From assembly GCA_963829485.1 (NCBI GenBank), contig CAWHIK010000007.1, positions 124,001-188,000 on the forward strand: a stretch of DNA of 64,000 bases, given 5' to 3'. Source of the stretch: JBGPQJ01 sp963829485 (lineage in GTDB: Bacteria > Chloroflexota > Anaerolineae > Anaerolineales > Villigracilaceae). Every line of letters begins with the position of its first letter. The first letter of the stretch is position 1. The notes beneath the pieces were generated by a model. It did no database searches. It saw nothing but the letters and a program-made list of their open reading frames with translations, and was not told where the DNA came from. The position numbers and the translations under genes are program-made. Below are positions 35,048-43,893 of the stretch, in pieces.

Positions 35048-35260
35048 GTGTCTCCTTGCTGAGAACAGCCCTGCCGGGGATATGAAACCCATCCAGTCCA
35101 CTGCAGGCAGGAATCATCTTACCATCTTATTAAAATTCAAGTCAAGGCGGGCACCCGGCGGTCTAATGTCCTTCTTATGTGATTTCCCTACGCACTCGTC
35201 AGATGGAAGTCATTCTCCAGCTTGCTTGCGCTCGGATGCGCTTTCTTATAGAATGAAGTC

Positions 35261-36004
35261 ATGCGCTTCGACGTCTTTACCCTTTTCCCCGAAACTTTCG
35301 CCCCCTACCTGCAGGCCAGCATCCTGCAGAAAGCCGCCGAACGGGGGCTGGTCGAGATCAGCCTGCACAACATCCGCGATTGGGCGCGCGACAAGCACCA
35401 CACCACCGACGATACACCTTACGGCGGCGGCGGCGGGATGGTGATGAAACCCGAGCCGGTCTTCGAAGCGGTCGAATCCGTGCTGGGACCCGAGCCTGCC
35501 TGCCCGGTCATTCTGCTCACGCCGCAGGGACGGGTCTTCAACCATGCGGTCGCCGAGGAACTGGTGCGGCACGAGCGCATCGCCCTCCTCTGCGGACGGT
35601 ATGAAGGGGTGGACGAGCGCATCAGGGAAAGCCTGGTCACCGATGAAATCTCCATCGGCGATTACGTGCTGACGGGCGGCGAGCTGCCGGCCATGATCGT
35701 CATCGACGCTGTTTCGCGCCTGATCCCCGGAGTGCTGGGCGACCCCGACGGCGCCGCCGATGATTCGCACGCCACCGGACTGCTGGAGTACCCGCACTAT
35801 ACGCGCCCGCCGGAGTTCCGCGGACAGGCGGTCCCCGAGACGCTGCTCTCCGGCGACCATGCGAAGATCGAACAGTGGCGGCGGGAACAGTCCCTGCTGC
35901 GGACGCTGCAGCGGCGCCCCGACCTGTTGAAAAGCGCGCCTCTCACCAAGGCTGATATCAAATTTTTAAAAGAACAAGGTTATGACCCGGAAAGTGGAAA
36001 GTAA
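35261..36004 (+). CDS. trmD: tRNA (guanine-37-N1)-methyltransferase
   Basis: 247-residue SPOUT methyltransferase that modifies G37 of tRNAs to prevent frameshifting. FDVFTLFPETFAPYL, TPYGGGGGMVMKPEP, CGRYEGVDERI, EISIGDYVLTGGELPA and GLLEYPHYTRP motifs are all present. It stands alone here rather than with rpsP-rimM-rplS. No ribosome site is visible; TATAGA at 35247-35252 suggests a leaderless transcript. Confidence 0.97.
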   Translation: MRFDVFTLFPETFAPYLQASILQKAAERGLVEISLHNIRDWARDKHHTTDDTPYGGGGGMVMKPEPVFEAVESVLGPEPACPVILLTPQGRVFNHAVAEELVRHERIALLCGRYEGVDERIRESLVTDEISIGDYVLTGGELPAMIVIDAVSRLIPGVLGDPDGAADDSHATGLLEYPHYTRPPEFRGQAVPETLLSGDHAKIEQWRREQSLLRTLQRRPDLLKSAPLTKADIKFLKEQGYDPESGK

Positions 36005-36026
36005 GGTTCGATTTACTTTCCACTTT
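35991..36026 (+). terminator. trmD terminator overlapping its stop codon
   Basis: 14-bp perfect stem AAAGTGGAAAGTAA (35991-36004, including the TAA) and TTACTTTCCACTTT (36013-36026), followed by TAATT. Confidence 0.75.
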
Positions 36027-36057
36027 TAATTCAAGCGATGATATAATTAACATGGGT

Positions 36058-36176
36058 GTCATTGCGAGTCGCATTGCGACGAAGCAATCCCATCATTTCA
36101 AGAATATGCCTTTAATAAACAGATGCCTCCTGCCAAACGCAGGGACAAGCGGTCACTCGCGCTCCCTCGCGATGAC
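36058..36176. repeat. GTCATTGCGAG-type palindromic repeat, copy 2
   Basis: Begins GTCATTGCGAGTCGCATTGC with GACGAAGCAATCCC and ends CTCGCGATGAC, an inverted copy of its beginning. Same family as 28233-28320. Similar elements are widespread in several bacterial phyla. It lies between trmD and the MFS gene. Confidence 0.65.
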
Positions 36177-36196
36177 ACAATACTAAGGAGGTATTT

Positions 36197-37447
36197 ATGA
36201 AATTCAACTACTGGAAGATTTTCCTGCTCGGTTTCGGTTTCTTCGGGGTCAGCGTCATCTGGGCAGTGTACAACGCCTTCGTGCCGATCTTCCTTTCGCA
36301 GAAGTTCGGGCTGTCGGCGGCATTGGTCGGCTTCTTTATGACGCTGGATAACATTGCCGCGCTGTTCATCCAGCCGCCGGTAGGCGCCTGGTCCGACCGG
36401 CTGCGGACCAAGCTCGGGCGCCGTCTGCCGTTCATCCTGGTCGGCGCACCCATCTCCGCCGTGGCCTTTGGGCTGATCCCGCTGGCTGCGGTGCTGCCGC
36501 TGTTCGTCGCATGCACCAGCACCCTGCTGCTCAGCATGGCGCTCTGGCGCACGCCGGTCGTTGCTTTGATGCCGGACATCACCCCCTCGGAAAAACGCTC
36601 GCAAGCCAACGGCATCATCAACTTCATGGGCGGTCTGGGCGCGATCATCGCTTTCATCGGGGGCGCGGCGCTTTATGACATGAATCCCGCATTCCCGTTC
36701 TGGCTGGGGTCGATCCTGGTGGTCCTGTCTTCGGCTCTCGTGCTGATCTTCATCCGCGAGCCAAAGAACTATGAGGAGGGGGTGAAACAGCCCGGTATGT
36801 GGGCCAGCCTTCAGGAGGTGACAAAGGATCAGGATAAGAGCGCGCTGCGCATCCTGCTGGCGATCTTCTTCTGGTTCCTGGGGTACACCGCCATTGAAGC
36901 GTTCTTTACTTTGTACTCAGTCAATCATCTGGGTCTCGAACCGTCAGACGGCTCACGCCTGTTGGGGCAGCTCTCGCTGTTCTTTGTGCTGTTCGCACTG
37001 GTCTCCGGTTTCATCGGAGGGAAGATCGGGCGCAAGTTGACCATTTCCATCGGCCTGGTGATGATGATCGTCGTGCTGCTGGGTATCTTTGCGCTTCCGG
37101 TGTCCACTCTGACCACTGTGATAACCAAGCTGCCCGTGCTGGGAGTCGTGCCTGTCATCGGCCTGTTCCTGATGGTCGCGGGCGTCGCCTGGTCGCTGAT
37201 CAACATCAACTCACTGCCGATGGTGGTGGACATGACCACCGCAGCGCGTATCGGCACCTTCACCGGTCTGTACTATCTTTTCTCGACATTCTCCGCCATC
37301 GTGGGACCCAATCTCAACGGATTGATCATCCAGTTCTCGGGGAACAATTACAACCTGGTCATGGTGGTCGGAGCCCTTTTCATGGCTGTAGCGCTGGTCT
37401 TGATGCTGGGTGTGAAGCGCGGCGAGGCGCAGCCGGCTGGAGTTTGA
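36197..37447 (+). CDS. MFS transporter, GPH/SLC45-like
   Basis: 416-residue carrier with about 12 membrane helices. The motif after helix 2 (GAWSDRLRTKLGRRLPFI) is typical of sugar:cation symporters related to SLC45/GPH, so a sugar or glycoside with H+ or Na+ is likely. AAGGAGG lies upstream of ATG 36197. No adjacent sugar enzyme points to the substrate. Confidence 0.85.
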   Translation: MKFNYWKIFLLGFGFFGVSVIWAVYNAFVPIFLSQKFGLSAALVGFFMTLDNIAALFIQPPVGAWSDRLRTKLGRRLPFILVGAPISAVAFGLIPLAAVLPLFVACTSTLLLSMALWRTPVVALMPDITPSEKRSQANGIINFMGGLGAIIAFIGGAALYDMNPAFPFWLGSILVVLSSALVLIFIREPKNYEEGVKQPGMWASLQEVTKDQDKSALRILLAIFFWFLGYTAIEAFFTLYSVNHLGLEPSDGSRLLGQLSLFFVLFALVSGFIGGKIGRKLTISIGLVMMIVVLLGIFALPVSTLTTVITKLPVLGVVPVIGLFLMVAGVAWSLININSLPMVVDMTTAARIGTFTGLYYLFSTFSAIVGPNLNGLIIQFSGNNYNLVMVVGALFMAVALVLMLGVKRGEAQPAGV

Positions 37448-37471
37448 ACCTTTCTGCTCAACTTAAATCAA

Positions 37472-37508
37472 AACGTCCCGAAGGTCATAAGAAAACCTTC
37501 GGGACGTT
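37472..37508. terminator. CGTCCCGAAGGTT hairpin, copy 3
   Basis: 14-bp perfect stem AACGTCCCGAAGGT (37472-37485) and ACCTTCGGGACGTT (37495-37508) between two converging genes; same family as 2751-2780 and 15539-15569. Confidence 0.75.
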
Positions 37509-37514
37509 GTTTAA

Positions 37515-38216
37515 CTAAAACACGAACCAACCCACGAGAACCGAAGCCAGCGTGACCGTGATGTTATCGATGTCCTTGAACGGCAGCGACTCAACAATCG
37601 TTCCGACCACAGCGACAATGGTAATCGGCAGCAGATAAACTGAGAACGGCGACGGGAACACTCCAGCGTAAACATAGATCCACAGCACCAGCGCGGACAG
37701 GATCCAACCGCCGAAGAACACACCCAGCGATCCCGCCACCGATTTCTCCGGGCTGTGCGGCAGTCTCGCAGATGCAATTCCCCGCCCGACCACATCCGCC
37801 ACCCCATCACCGCCGCACATCATCATCAACGCCACGATCCCGATCGGATTCTCCGTCCAAAAGAAGATGGTCAGTAACACGAACACGATGCCGTAGTACA
37901 GCGGTCCGCGCAGGATCTCGCGCCGATCGCCGGTGCGCGACATGGCCTTGACCGAAGCCTCGTCCTTCATGACGCCCAAACCCACCAGCGCAAACTGGAC
38001 CGTGATCAGCAGCGGCACGAGCGCGGCGAGGTAGCGGGAATACCAGAGATCAGGAAACATCAGCCAGCACAGCACAAAGATGGGTCCCGTTCCGATGTGG
38101 ATGATCTTGCGGCTCAGGCGGGATTCGATCCAGCCTTTGTGGGCGAAGAAATCCATCAGGCGCAGGAAGGCGATGGCAATGGCAAAGGTCAGACCGGTGG
38201 CAAGGAAAGGATTCAT
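37515..38216 (-). CDS. Polyprenol/phytol kinase-like membrane protein
   Basis: 233-residue membrane protein with about seven helices, in the dolichol/phytol kinase and CDP-diglyceride synthase-related group. SRKIIHIGTGP near the start and GGDGVADVVGRG...PEKSVAGSLG-like residues (about 138-170) form the nucleotide-binding part. It would phosphorylate a lipid alcohol using CTP. ATG 38216 follows GAGGAG; the longer frame from 38264 is not favoured. Confidence 0.8.
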   Translation of the reverse strand: MNPFLATGLTFAIAIAFLRLMDFFAHKGWIESRLSRKIIHIGTGPIFVLCWLMFPDLWYSRYLAALVPLLITVQFALVGLGVMKDEASVKAMSRTGDRREILRGPLYYGIVFVLLTIFFWTENPIGIVALMMMCGGDGVADVVGRGIASARLPHSPEKSVAGSLGVFFGGWILSALVLWIYVYAGVFPSPFSVYLLPITIVAVVGTIVESLPFKDIDNITVTLASVLVGWFVF

Positions 38217-38311
38217 CCGTTTTCTCCTCAGGGATATGGCCATGATTTTACAATAGAACACCAAATGGGACGTCCGCGATATGAAATCCGTTCTATAATG
38301 GGCGGAATATT

Positions 38312-38998
38312 ATGAACTCTTCTTCGCAGGAATTCCTGTTCGGTGTGCGCGACGAATTGCCCATCCTCGTGGGCGTGGTGCCGTTCGGGATGATCTATGG
38401 CATACTCGCCCTCAGCGCCGGTGTGGACGCGGTTGCCGCTCAGGCCATGTCTGCCATCATCTTTGCCGGCTCAGCGCAGTTCATGACCGTGCAGCTGGCG
38501 GGGATCGGCGCGCCGGCGGCGGTGATGATCATCACCGGTTTCGTGATCAACCTTCGGCATGCGCTGTACAGCGCGTCCGTTGCGCCGTATGTGCGTCACC
38601 TCAACCCGGCGTGGAAAGGAATCCTGGCTTACCTGCTCACGGACGAGGCGTACGCAGTGACCATCACCCACTACCAGCAGGAAGGCGAACCCGACCGTAA
38701 ACACTGGTATTTCCTCGGCGCAGGACTGGCGTTGTGGACCTCGTGGCAGCTGAGCACGGCGGTGGGAGTCTTTCTCGGAGCGCAAGTGCCGGCAAGCTGG
38801 GGGTTGGAATTCACCCTGGCACTGACCTTCATTGCGCTTGTCGTCCCACAGATCAAGGACCGTCCCAGCCTGCTGTCCGCGCTGACTGCCGGGTTGGTGG
38901 CTGTACTCGCTGCCGGGATGCCCTACAGGCTGGGCTTGCTGACCGCCGGTCTGGCGGGGATTCTCGTCGGGTTGTGGAGCGAGCTGAAATGGAAATGA
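38312..38998 (+). CDS. azlC: AzlC-family branched-chain amino acid exporter, large subunit
   Basis: 228-residue protein with five to six membrane helices. VGVVPFGMIYG, AGSAQFMTVQL, NLRHALYSASVAP and LLTDEAYAVT are AzlC signatures. With AzlD it exports branched-chain amino acids. TATAAT at about 38292-38297 may be its -10 box. It overlaps azlD. Confidence 0.93.
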   Translation: MNSSSQEFLFGVRDELPILVGVVPFGMIYGILALSAGVDAVAAQAMSAIIFAGSAQFMTVQLAGIGAPAAVMIITGFVINLRHALYSASVAPYVRHLNPAWKGILAYLLTDEAYAVTITHYQQEGEPDRKHWYFLGAGLALWTSWQLSTAVGVFLGAQVPASWGLEFTLALTFIALVVPQIKDRPSLLSALTAGLVAVLAAGMPYRLGLLTAGLAGILVGLWSELKWK

Positions 38999-39312
38999 GC
39001 ATTTGGATCGTCATGGTCATCATCGGCGCGCTGACCTTCCTGACACAACTCTCGTTCATCGCACTGGCCGGCCGCTGGGACGCTCCCCCGCTCTTTAGCA
39101 GCGCGCTGCGCTTCGTGCCGGTCGCCATCCTGACCGCCATCGTCGTGCCCGAATTGGTTTTGCACGCCGGGTCGCTCGATGTCTCGCTGACCAACGCGCG
39201 CTTGCTGGCGGGAGTACTCGCCATCCTCGTCGCTTGGCGGACGAAGAACACGGTGCTGACCATTGTCATCGGCATGACGGCGTTTTGGGTGCTTCAGATA
39301 ATAATAAAGTGA
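38989..39312 (+). CDS. azlD: AzlD-family small subunit
   Basis: 107-residue protein with three to four membrane helices (IIGALTFLTQLSFIALAG, ALRFVPVAILTAIVVPEL), the partner of AzlC. Start choice is between ATG 38989 and ATG 38995, the latter forming an ATGA overlap with the azlC stop; both imply coupled translation. Confidence 0.92.
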   Translation: MEMSIWIVMVIIGALTFLTQLSFIALAGRWDAPPLFSSALRFVPVAILTAIVVPELVLHAGSLDVSLTNARLLAGVLAILVAWRTKNTVLTIVIGMTAFWVLQIIIK

Positions 39313-39340
39313 CAGTCACCTTCGAGGCGACTGCCACTTT
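39306..39340. terminator. Hairpin after azlD
   Basis: AAAGTGACAGTC (39306-39317) pairs with GACTGCCACTTT (39329-39340) with one mismatch and overlaps the azlD stop codon. It separates azlD from the converging lipoprotein gene, and its arm resembles 7961-8022. Confidence 0.65.
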
Positions 39341-39360
39341 AAATAATCCCTTTCTTATCG

Positions 39361-40584
39361 CTACGGGCAGGAGACTTTCGGCACCTCTCCGCCTCCGTCG
39401 GCAGCGATCCCCTCAGCTTGTTGCGGTAAGCCCGCGACTTTCGCACATTGGTTGGCAAGCAGCCACCAGTTGGTGATCTTCGTTTCCCCCTCTCGGAGGG
39501 TGATTGAAAAACTCCTGGCAAATTCAATCAACACCAGCATCTCGCCAACTTTCTTTTTATCAGCCTTTTCCCCGGGCTGCGGATTGATACACGTATCACA
39601 TGTTACCCGCACGCAATCCGTCAGACGTTCCAGCACGGCGTATTGGTCGATTTTTATATGGGTTTGAAAAGATGCAGACATTTTCGCTATCTTGACTTTG
39701 GAAAGCCACCGTTCCAACTCCAAAGCTGTGTTGCTCACCTTGTTGCAGCTCGTGTCATCCAGATTTTCTATTAAATTCTTGACGTTTCTGTCATAAGATT
39801 TACTCAACGTTTTTTCCAACTTGGATACCTTTACAGGCTCAATGTGCACCAGGGGCGCCAACTCCTGGTCATCCTGGCTGGCAGGATTGACAGGCGGGTG
39901 CGCAAGTTGACTTTCGATCTCGCCCTGCAGGACTTGCGCCACTCCGTACAGGCTGAAATGGGTGACATAGAACTCGGCATAGGTCTTGCCGTCATAAGAG
40001 GAGAATGTCGCCGGGTAAAGATGCAGATCGTCACCAGTGCCGTCGGCAGCAAAGCCAATCAGCGTGGATGGGTCGTAATCGCCGGGAATCTCCATGGTGA
40101 GATCAGCGCTTTCCACCAGTTTCGCGCCATCCGGTCCGAGGTGAACTGCTGCCAGGTATCCCTGGCTGAAGGGCAGTCCTTCGATGGAGGATACAGGTGT
40201 CATGGTGATATCAGAGTCATAATCGATGGCAAGGTCTCCGTTTTCATCCTCCTTAAAAATCATATCGTTCATCAGATACAACTCGAAAATCGCTCCATCC
40301 GCCGATTCCGTTTCGACGGACCGGGTATAACTCCCCTTATTATAAGTGGCTGCATTTTCAGTTTCCAGCGTGGCAGTGACGTTGATCGGATCCGGTGTGA
40401 GCGGGAAGACATCCTCATCCACTACGGGACTCTCGAGGCTGGGTACGACGCTGGGTGAAACTGTCTGCGAAGAATCACCCTTATCCTGTGCAGTGGATTC
40501 GGCGGCAGGTGATGCAAAAAGGCCACAGGCTACAATCACCAGCGATGATATGAGCAAAATTGTTAATACACGGTGGTTCTTCAT
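39361..40584 (-). CDS. Lipoprotein of unknown function
   Basis: 407-residue secreted lipoprotein: signal peptide with VACG lipobox (Cys about residue 20), a Ser/Pro-rich spacer and a beta-rich middle (FELYLMNDMIF, LTMEIPGDYDPSTLIGFAADG, HFSLYGVAQVL, resembling an export-protein beta-sandwich). The helical C-terminal part has several Cys (CDTCINPQPG). GGAGG precedes ATG 40584. No named family. Confidence 0.7.
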   Translation of the reverse strand: MKNHRVLTILLISSLVIVACGLFASPAAESTAQDKGDSSQTVSPSVVPSLESPVVDEDVFPLTPDPINVTATLETENAATYNKGSYTRSVETESADGAIFELYLMNDMIFKEDENGDLAIDYDSDITMTPVSSIEGLPFSQGYLAAVHLGPDGAKLVESADLTMEIPGDYDPSTLIGFAADGTGDDLHLYPATFSSYDGKTYAEFYVTHFSLYGVAQVLQGEIESQLAHPPVNPASQDDQELAPLVHIEPVKVSKLEKTLSKSYDRNVKNLIENLDDTSCNKVSNTALELERWLSKVKIAKMSASFQTHIKIDQYAVLERLTDCVRVTCDTCINPQPGEKADKKKVGEMLVLIEFARSFSITLREGETKITNWWLLANQCAKVAGLPQQAEGIAADGGGEVPKVSCP

Positions 40585-40676
40585 TTTTCCTCCATAGCGC
40601 AACTGATGGGATTATAACGATAGGCTATTATAAGTCCACTTTTAGGATGCTGTTTATCGAATTTACGCAAAATAAC

Positions 40677-40715
40677 AAAAAAAGTTTCAGTCATTTTGAG
40701 GATGACTGAAACTTT
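40677..40715 (-). terminator. Terminator of the Vps62-like operon
   Basis: 14-bp perfect stem AAAGTTTCAGTCAT/ATGACTGAAACTTT; on the minus strand it continues in a run of T. It follows the stop at 40738. Confidence 0.88.
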
Positions 40716-40737
40716 GATAATCAAGTTTTTCACTCGA

Positions 40738-42576
40738 CTACCCCGTCAATTCCCTCAGCCTCTGCCACATCAGGAACACGCCCAGCGCCACCAGGCCGCC
40801 GACCAGGATCCAATCCCAGAAATGAATGAACAGGATAAGCGCGCTGACCAGTGCCAGCAGCAGCGTGATGCGCGTCATTGTTTCGATGAACGCCCCGCGC
40901 AGGATGGACTCGGCCAGCACGAACAGGATCATGATGATCATCAGTCCTGCCCAGATAAACGAAGGGGCAAAGAAAATCAATGCGGCGATGGCGAACAGCA
41001 TCAGGCTCAGGCTGATCGCCGCCCAGGTCTCGGCGGCGCGGCCATAACGTACACGCATGGCGCGCACCGGCATAGCCAGATGATGGACATGAGCGCGAGG
41101 CTCATCCTGTATGCCAGCCTTCATCCGCCCAAGCCGCTGGGTCAATCCCTGCTGGAGCGCTCCGTTCTCAAGGCGTTCGCGACGAAGGTTTTTTACTTCT
41201 TCCGCCAGCGCATTAATTTTCTTTTCCAGTGCTGCATATTGTTTCGCCAAATGCGGATTGCCTTCCATACCTTTCAATTTGATGCCCAGCGCCTGAAGTT
41301 CAGCCGCCTTCTTGGGGATCAGATTTTCGAGTTCACTCTGGCGGACAGTGATCTCATCGCAATTCTTCTGGAGATATTCCAACGCCTGTGGAGGCGGAGG
41401 AATTTTATCCAGACCAGCGAAACCAAGCGGGTCGAACCACGAGCCGCGCGGCGAACCATCGCGGTTGTACATGGGTCCCGCCGGGGCGTTCTCGCCGGAG
41501 ATGGGATCGCGCGCGAAAAGCCCCCACAACCCGCGGTACTGGCTCACCCACGGCGTGGATTCGTCGATCTGTACCGGCGTCCAGGCGTGTTTTTCACCCT
41601 GCCCGACCTTCATTCCATCGCCGCGGGCAAAATCGACGAACGGGATACGGAACGGATTCCCCGCCGGCTGGTCCAGCACCTCGGTCCAGAACTTGTTCAA
41701 TGCGCGGTTAATTCCGTTGACCCAGCCCGGCATCGGCAGCGTGACCTCGGCCTGGTATTCGCCGGGGCGGAAGTAGGAGGCGTGAGAGCCGGCGCCAGCG
41801 TAAATGACCGGATGCCCGTCAACAAAATCCAACTCCTCGAGATCGTCCCAGCGGCGGCGCAGGTCGTCCCCATGGAAGTCGTGCGAGGCGTAGGCTGCCC
41901 ACTCGGGCACAAGCTGGCCTTCGTCCTCATACAGGTAGATACAGACGTTTTCCCAATCGGATTCGTGGTCGTTGACGCCGTGGAAGCCGGAGCGCCAGCT
42001 GTTGTAGCAGTAGAAATACCAGTACTGCAGCACGGTCCATCCGTTCTGGCGGACGACGCGCCCATAATAGACGTATTTTTCATCCTGGTCATGCATGCGA
42101 TTAAAAGCGAGCTCAGCCGCCGCGGCAGTAGCTGCCGACACTTTTCCACGCAGCAGGAAGGAGAGGGAGAACATGGCATCTGCCAGGCGAGGCAGGAATC
42201 CGCCTCGCGCCAACCTCCCCATGCCAACATGGAAGTAATTACCCAGCTTGCGCCGCAGCGAAGCCTGCTCGGTCAGAGCTATCGCGGCCTCGGAGAGCGT
42301 GAGCGTTTCAATAAAGCGGAGGAAGCGAACCGTGCCAAACACCGCCGGCCGCTGGTGGACCAGATTCTCGAGGGTCAGCTCACCCTGCTTGACCACGACC
42401 TCCTCGCGCCCGTCAGGGTAATGCGCCCACAGGCTGCACTCGCGCACATAACGATCCACATCCATGGGGAAGAATTGTTCGCCTTTGGTAAAGCGTACGA
42501 CCGGCTCGAACTGGCGCAGCAGGTCAAGGTCAGGGGTGCCAACGGGGACAGTGAAGCGATCAGGAGAGGAGTTCAC
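40738..42576 (-). CDS. Vps62-related domain membrane protein
   Basis: 612-residue protein. The N-terminal half resembles the Vps62 family (PVVRFTKGEQFFPMDVDRY, YYGRVVRQNGWTVLQYWYFY, NDHESDWENVCIYL, ASHDFHGDDL). A coiled coil (about residues 420-480) and four membrane helices at the C-terminus follow. In fungi Vps62 is linked to protein sorting; the role in bacteria is unknown. Its start overlaps the upstream membrane gene by 17 bases. Confidence 0.78.
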   Translation of the reverse strand: MNSSPDRFTVPVGTPDLDLLRQFEPVVRFTKGEQFFPMDVDRYVRECSLWAHYPDGREEVVVKQGELTLENLVHQRPAVFGTVRFLRFIETLTLSEAAIALTEQASLRRKLGNYFHVGMGRLARGGFLPRLADAMFSLSFLLRGKVSAATAAAAELAFNRMHDQDEKYVYYGRVVRQNGWTVLQYWYFYCYNSWRSGFHGVNDHESDWENVCIYLYEDEGQLVPEWAAYASHDFHGDDLRRRWDDLEELDFVDGHPVIYAGAGSHASYFRPGEYQAEVTLPMPGWVNGINRALNKFWTEVLDQPAGNPFRIPFVDFARGDGMKVGQGEKHAWTPVQIDESTPWVSQYRGLWGLFARDPISGENAPAGPMYNRDGSPRGSWFDPLGFAGLDKIPPPPQALEYLQKNCDEITVRQSELENLIPKKAAELQALGIKLKGMEGNPHLAKQYAALEKKINALAEEVKNLRRERLENGALQQGLTQRLGRMKAGIQDEPRAHVHHLAMPVRAMRVRYGRAAETWAAISLSLMLFAIAALIFFAPSFIWAGLMIIMILFVLAESILRGAFIETMTRITLLLALVSALILFIHFWDWILVGGLVALGVFLMWQRLRELTG

Positions 42577-43021
42577 TGATGTCCGTCCTTATTCCAAAAA
42601 TGCGTTGCACTTCCGCCTGGCTGAGCGCGAAGGCGATGACCACGTCCGAAGCCATGATGACGTAATTGGGCTGCCCAAAGTAAAAATAATCCACAAGGCC
42701 GACCACCATCGAAATTCCGACCCAGGTCATCAGCATGACCCAGCTCCAGCGTCGCATGCGCAGGAAACCGATCAGCACGATCACCAGGCCGATGGCGAGC
42801 GTAAAATAAAAGATGCTGTCGAGCAACGCCTGACCGGCATCGGTCAATTCCGTGCCAGTATAAAGCAGTTGACCGACGAAACCACCCTGGAATAATCCCA
42901 TTTCATAAAGAGGCCTGAACACCTGAAACAGCCGGACGATGAACAGCACGACGATGGCACCGCCGATGACGGTCACCGCGATGGGACGCTTCTTCCCTTT
43001 TGTCTTTTTCCGTTTAAACAT
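42560..43021 (-). CDS. Membrane protein, partner of Vps62-like protein
   Basis: 153-residue protein with a very basic N-terminus (MFKRKKTKGKKRP) and four hydrophobic helices. The 17-base overlap with the downstream Vps62-like gene indicates coupled expression and perhaps physical partnership. No named family was recognised. Confidence 0.7.
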   Translation of the reverse strand: MFKRKKTKGKKRPIAVTVIGGAIVVLFIVRLFQVFRPLYEMGLFQGGFVGQLLYTGTELTDAGQALLDSIFYFTLAIGLVIVLIGFLRMRRWSWVMLMTWVGISMVVGLVDYFYFGQPNYVIMASDVVIAFALSQAEVQRIFGIRTDISELLS

Positions 43022-43083
43022 CTCACGCCTCCACGTTCTGCGGATTTGATAAACAAATTATACAGCGGGCGATAAAATATAAA

Positions 43084-43878
43084 TCATTTCCCCAATACCA
43101 GTCCGGTCGGGTCGATCTCGTGCAGGACGCGTCGTTCCTCGTCCGTGGGTGGTGCGGTCACGGTGACATTCGCCGGGACAAGGATCTCAAACTCGCTGTT
43201 GGCCTGAACTTCGTCCACTGTGACGCCGGGGTGGAGGCTGAGCAGCATGAGTCGCTTGGATTCCTCGTCGAAGCCGTACACTCCCAACTGGGTGATCACC
43301 CGGTAGGGACCGCCCCCCGCGGGCAAGCCGGCTTCCTCGCGTTTGCCGGGTCCATCCAAATAACCGGGAGTAGTGAGGAAATCCAGTTTGTTCATAAAGG
43401 TGCGTTTGCTCTGCCCGCGCATGATGTACATCGTCCGCCAGCAAAATGAGCCGATGTCATTGGCGCCGCCCGAGCCGGGCAGTCGCGCTTTGGGCCTGGA
43501 CCAGTCCCCGATGACGGTGGTATTGATGTTGCCATAGGCGTCCATGGCAGCTGCGCCGAGGAAGCCGTAGTCGATATAGCCCGCCTGAGCCGCGGACATG
43601 ACATCGTGCATCGAGGATGCGGCCATCGCACGGTGGTAGGTGCGCGAATCGCCCACTGAGATGGGCAGCACCGGCACCTGCGGCCCCACCCCGCCAGCCT
43701 CGAAGATGATCAACATTTTCGGAGCATTGGTCCTCTGGGCAAGCATCGAGGCGATCATCGGCAGGCCGGTGCCCACAAAGACCGAGCGGTTGTCCTCCAG
43801 CAAGCGGGAGGCCACGCAGCACAGCAATTCCGCCAGAGTATAGCCGGCAGCAGGAGGAACAGCATCCACTTTGCGCAT
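43084..43878 (-). CDS. CoA-transferase subunit B (glutaconate/IpdB-like)
   Basis: 264-residue beta subunit of a family I CoA-transferase. ELLCCVASRLLEDNRSVFVGTGLPMIA opening, IIFEAGGVGPQVP (Glu in the position of the catalytic residue), GFLGAAAMDAYGNINTTVIG and GSGGANDIGS match the glutaconate CoA-transferase/IpdB group, which moves CoA between acids or opens a ring acyl-CoA. ATG 43878 is six bases after GGAGGGG. It lies 15 bases after subunit A. Confidence 0.88.
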   Translation of the reverse strand: MRKVDAVPPAAGYTLAELLCCVASRLLEDNRSVFVGTGLPMIASMLAQRTNAPKMLIIFEAGGVGPQVPVLPISVGDSRTYHRAMAASSMHDVMSAAQAGYIDYGFLGAAAMDAYGNINTTVIGDWSRPKARLPGSGGANDIGSFCWRTMYIMRGQSKRTFMNKLDFLTTPGYLDGPGKREEAGLPAGGGPYRVITQLGVYGFDEESKRLMLLSLHPGVTVDEVQANSEFEILVPANVTVTAPPTDEERRVLHEIDPTGLVLGK

Positions 43879-43893
43879 GGTCATCCCCTCCCT

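Noticed and set aside
40696..42579. 627-residue plus-strand frame opposite the Vps62-like gene
   Set aside because: Shadow frame; the minus-strand frame has the family motifs, a terminator and an overlap with its partner gene.
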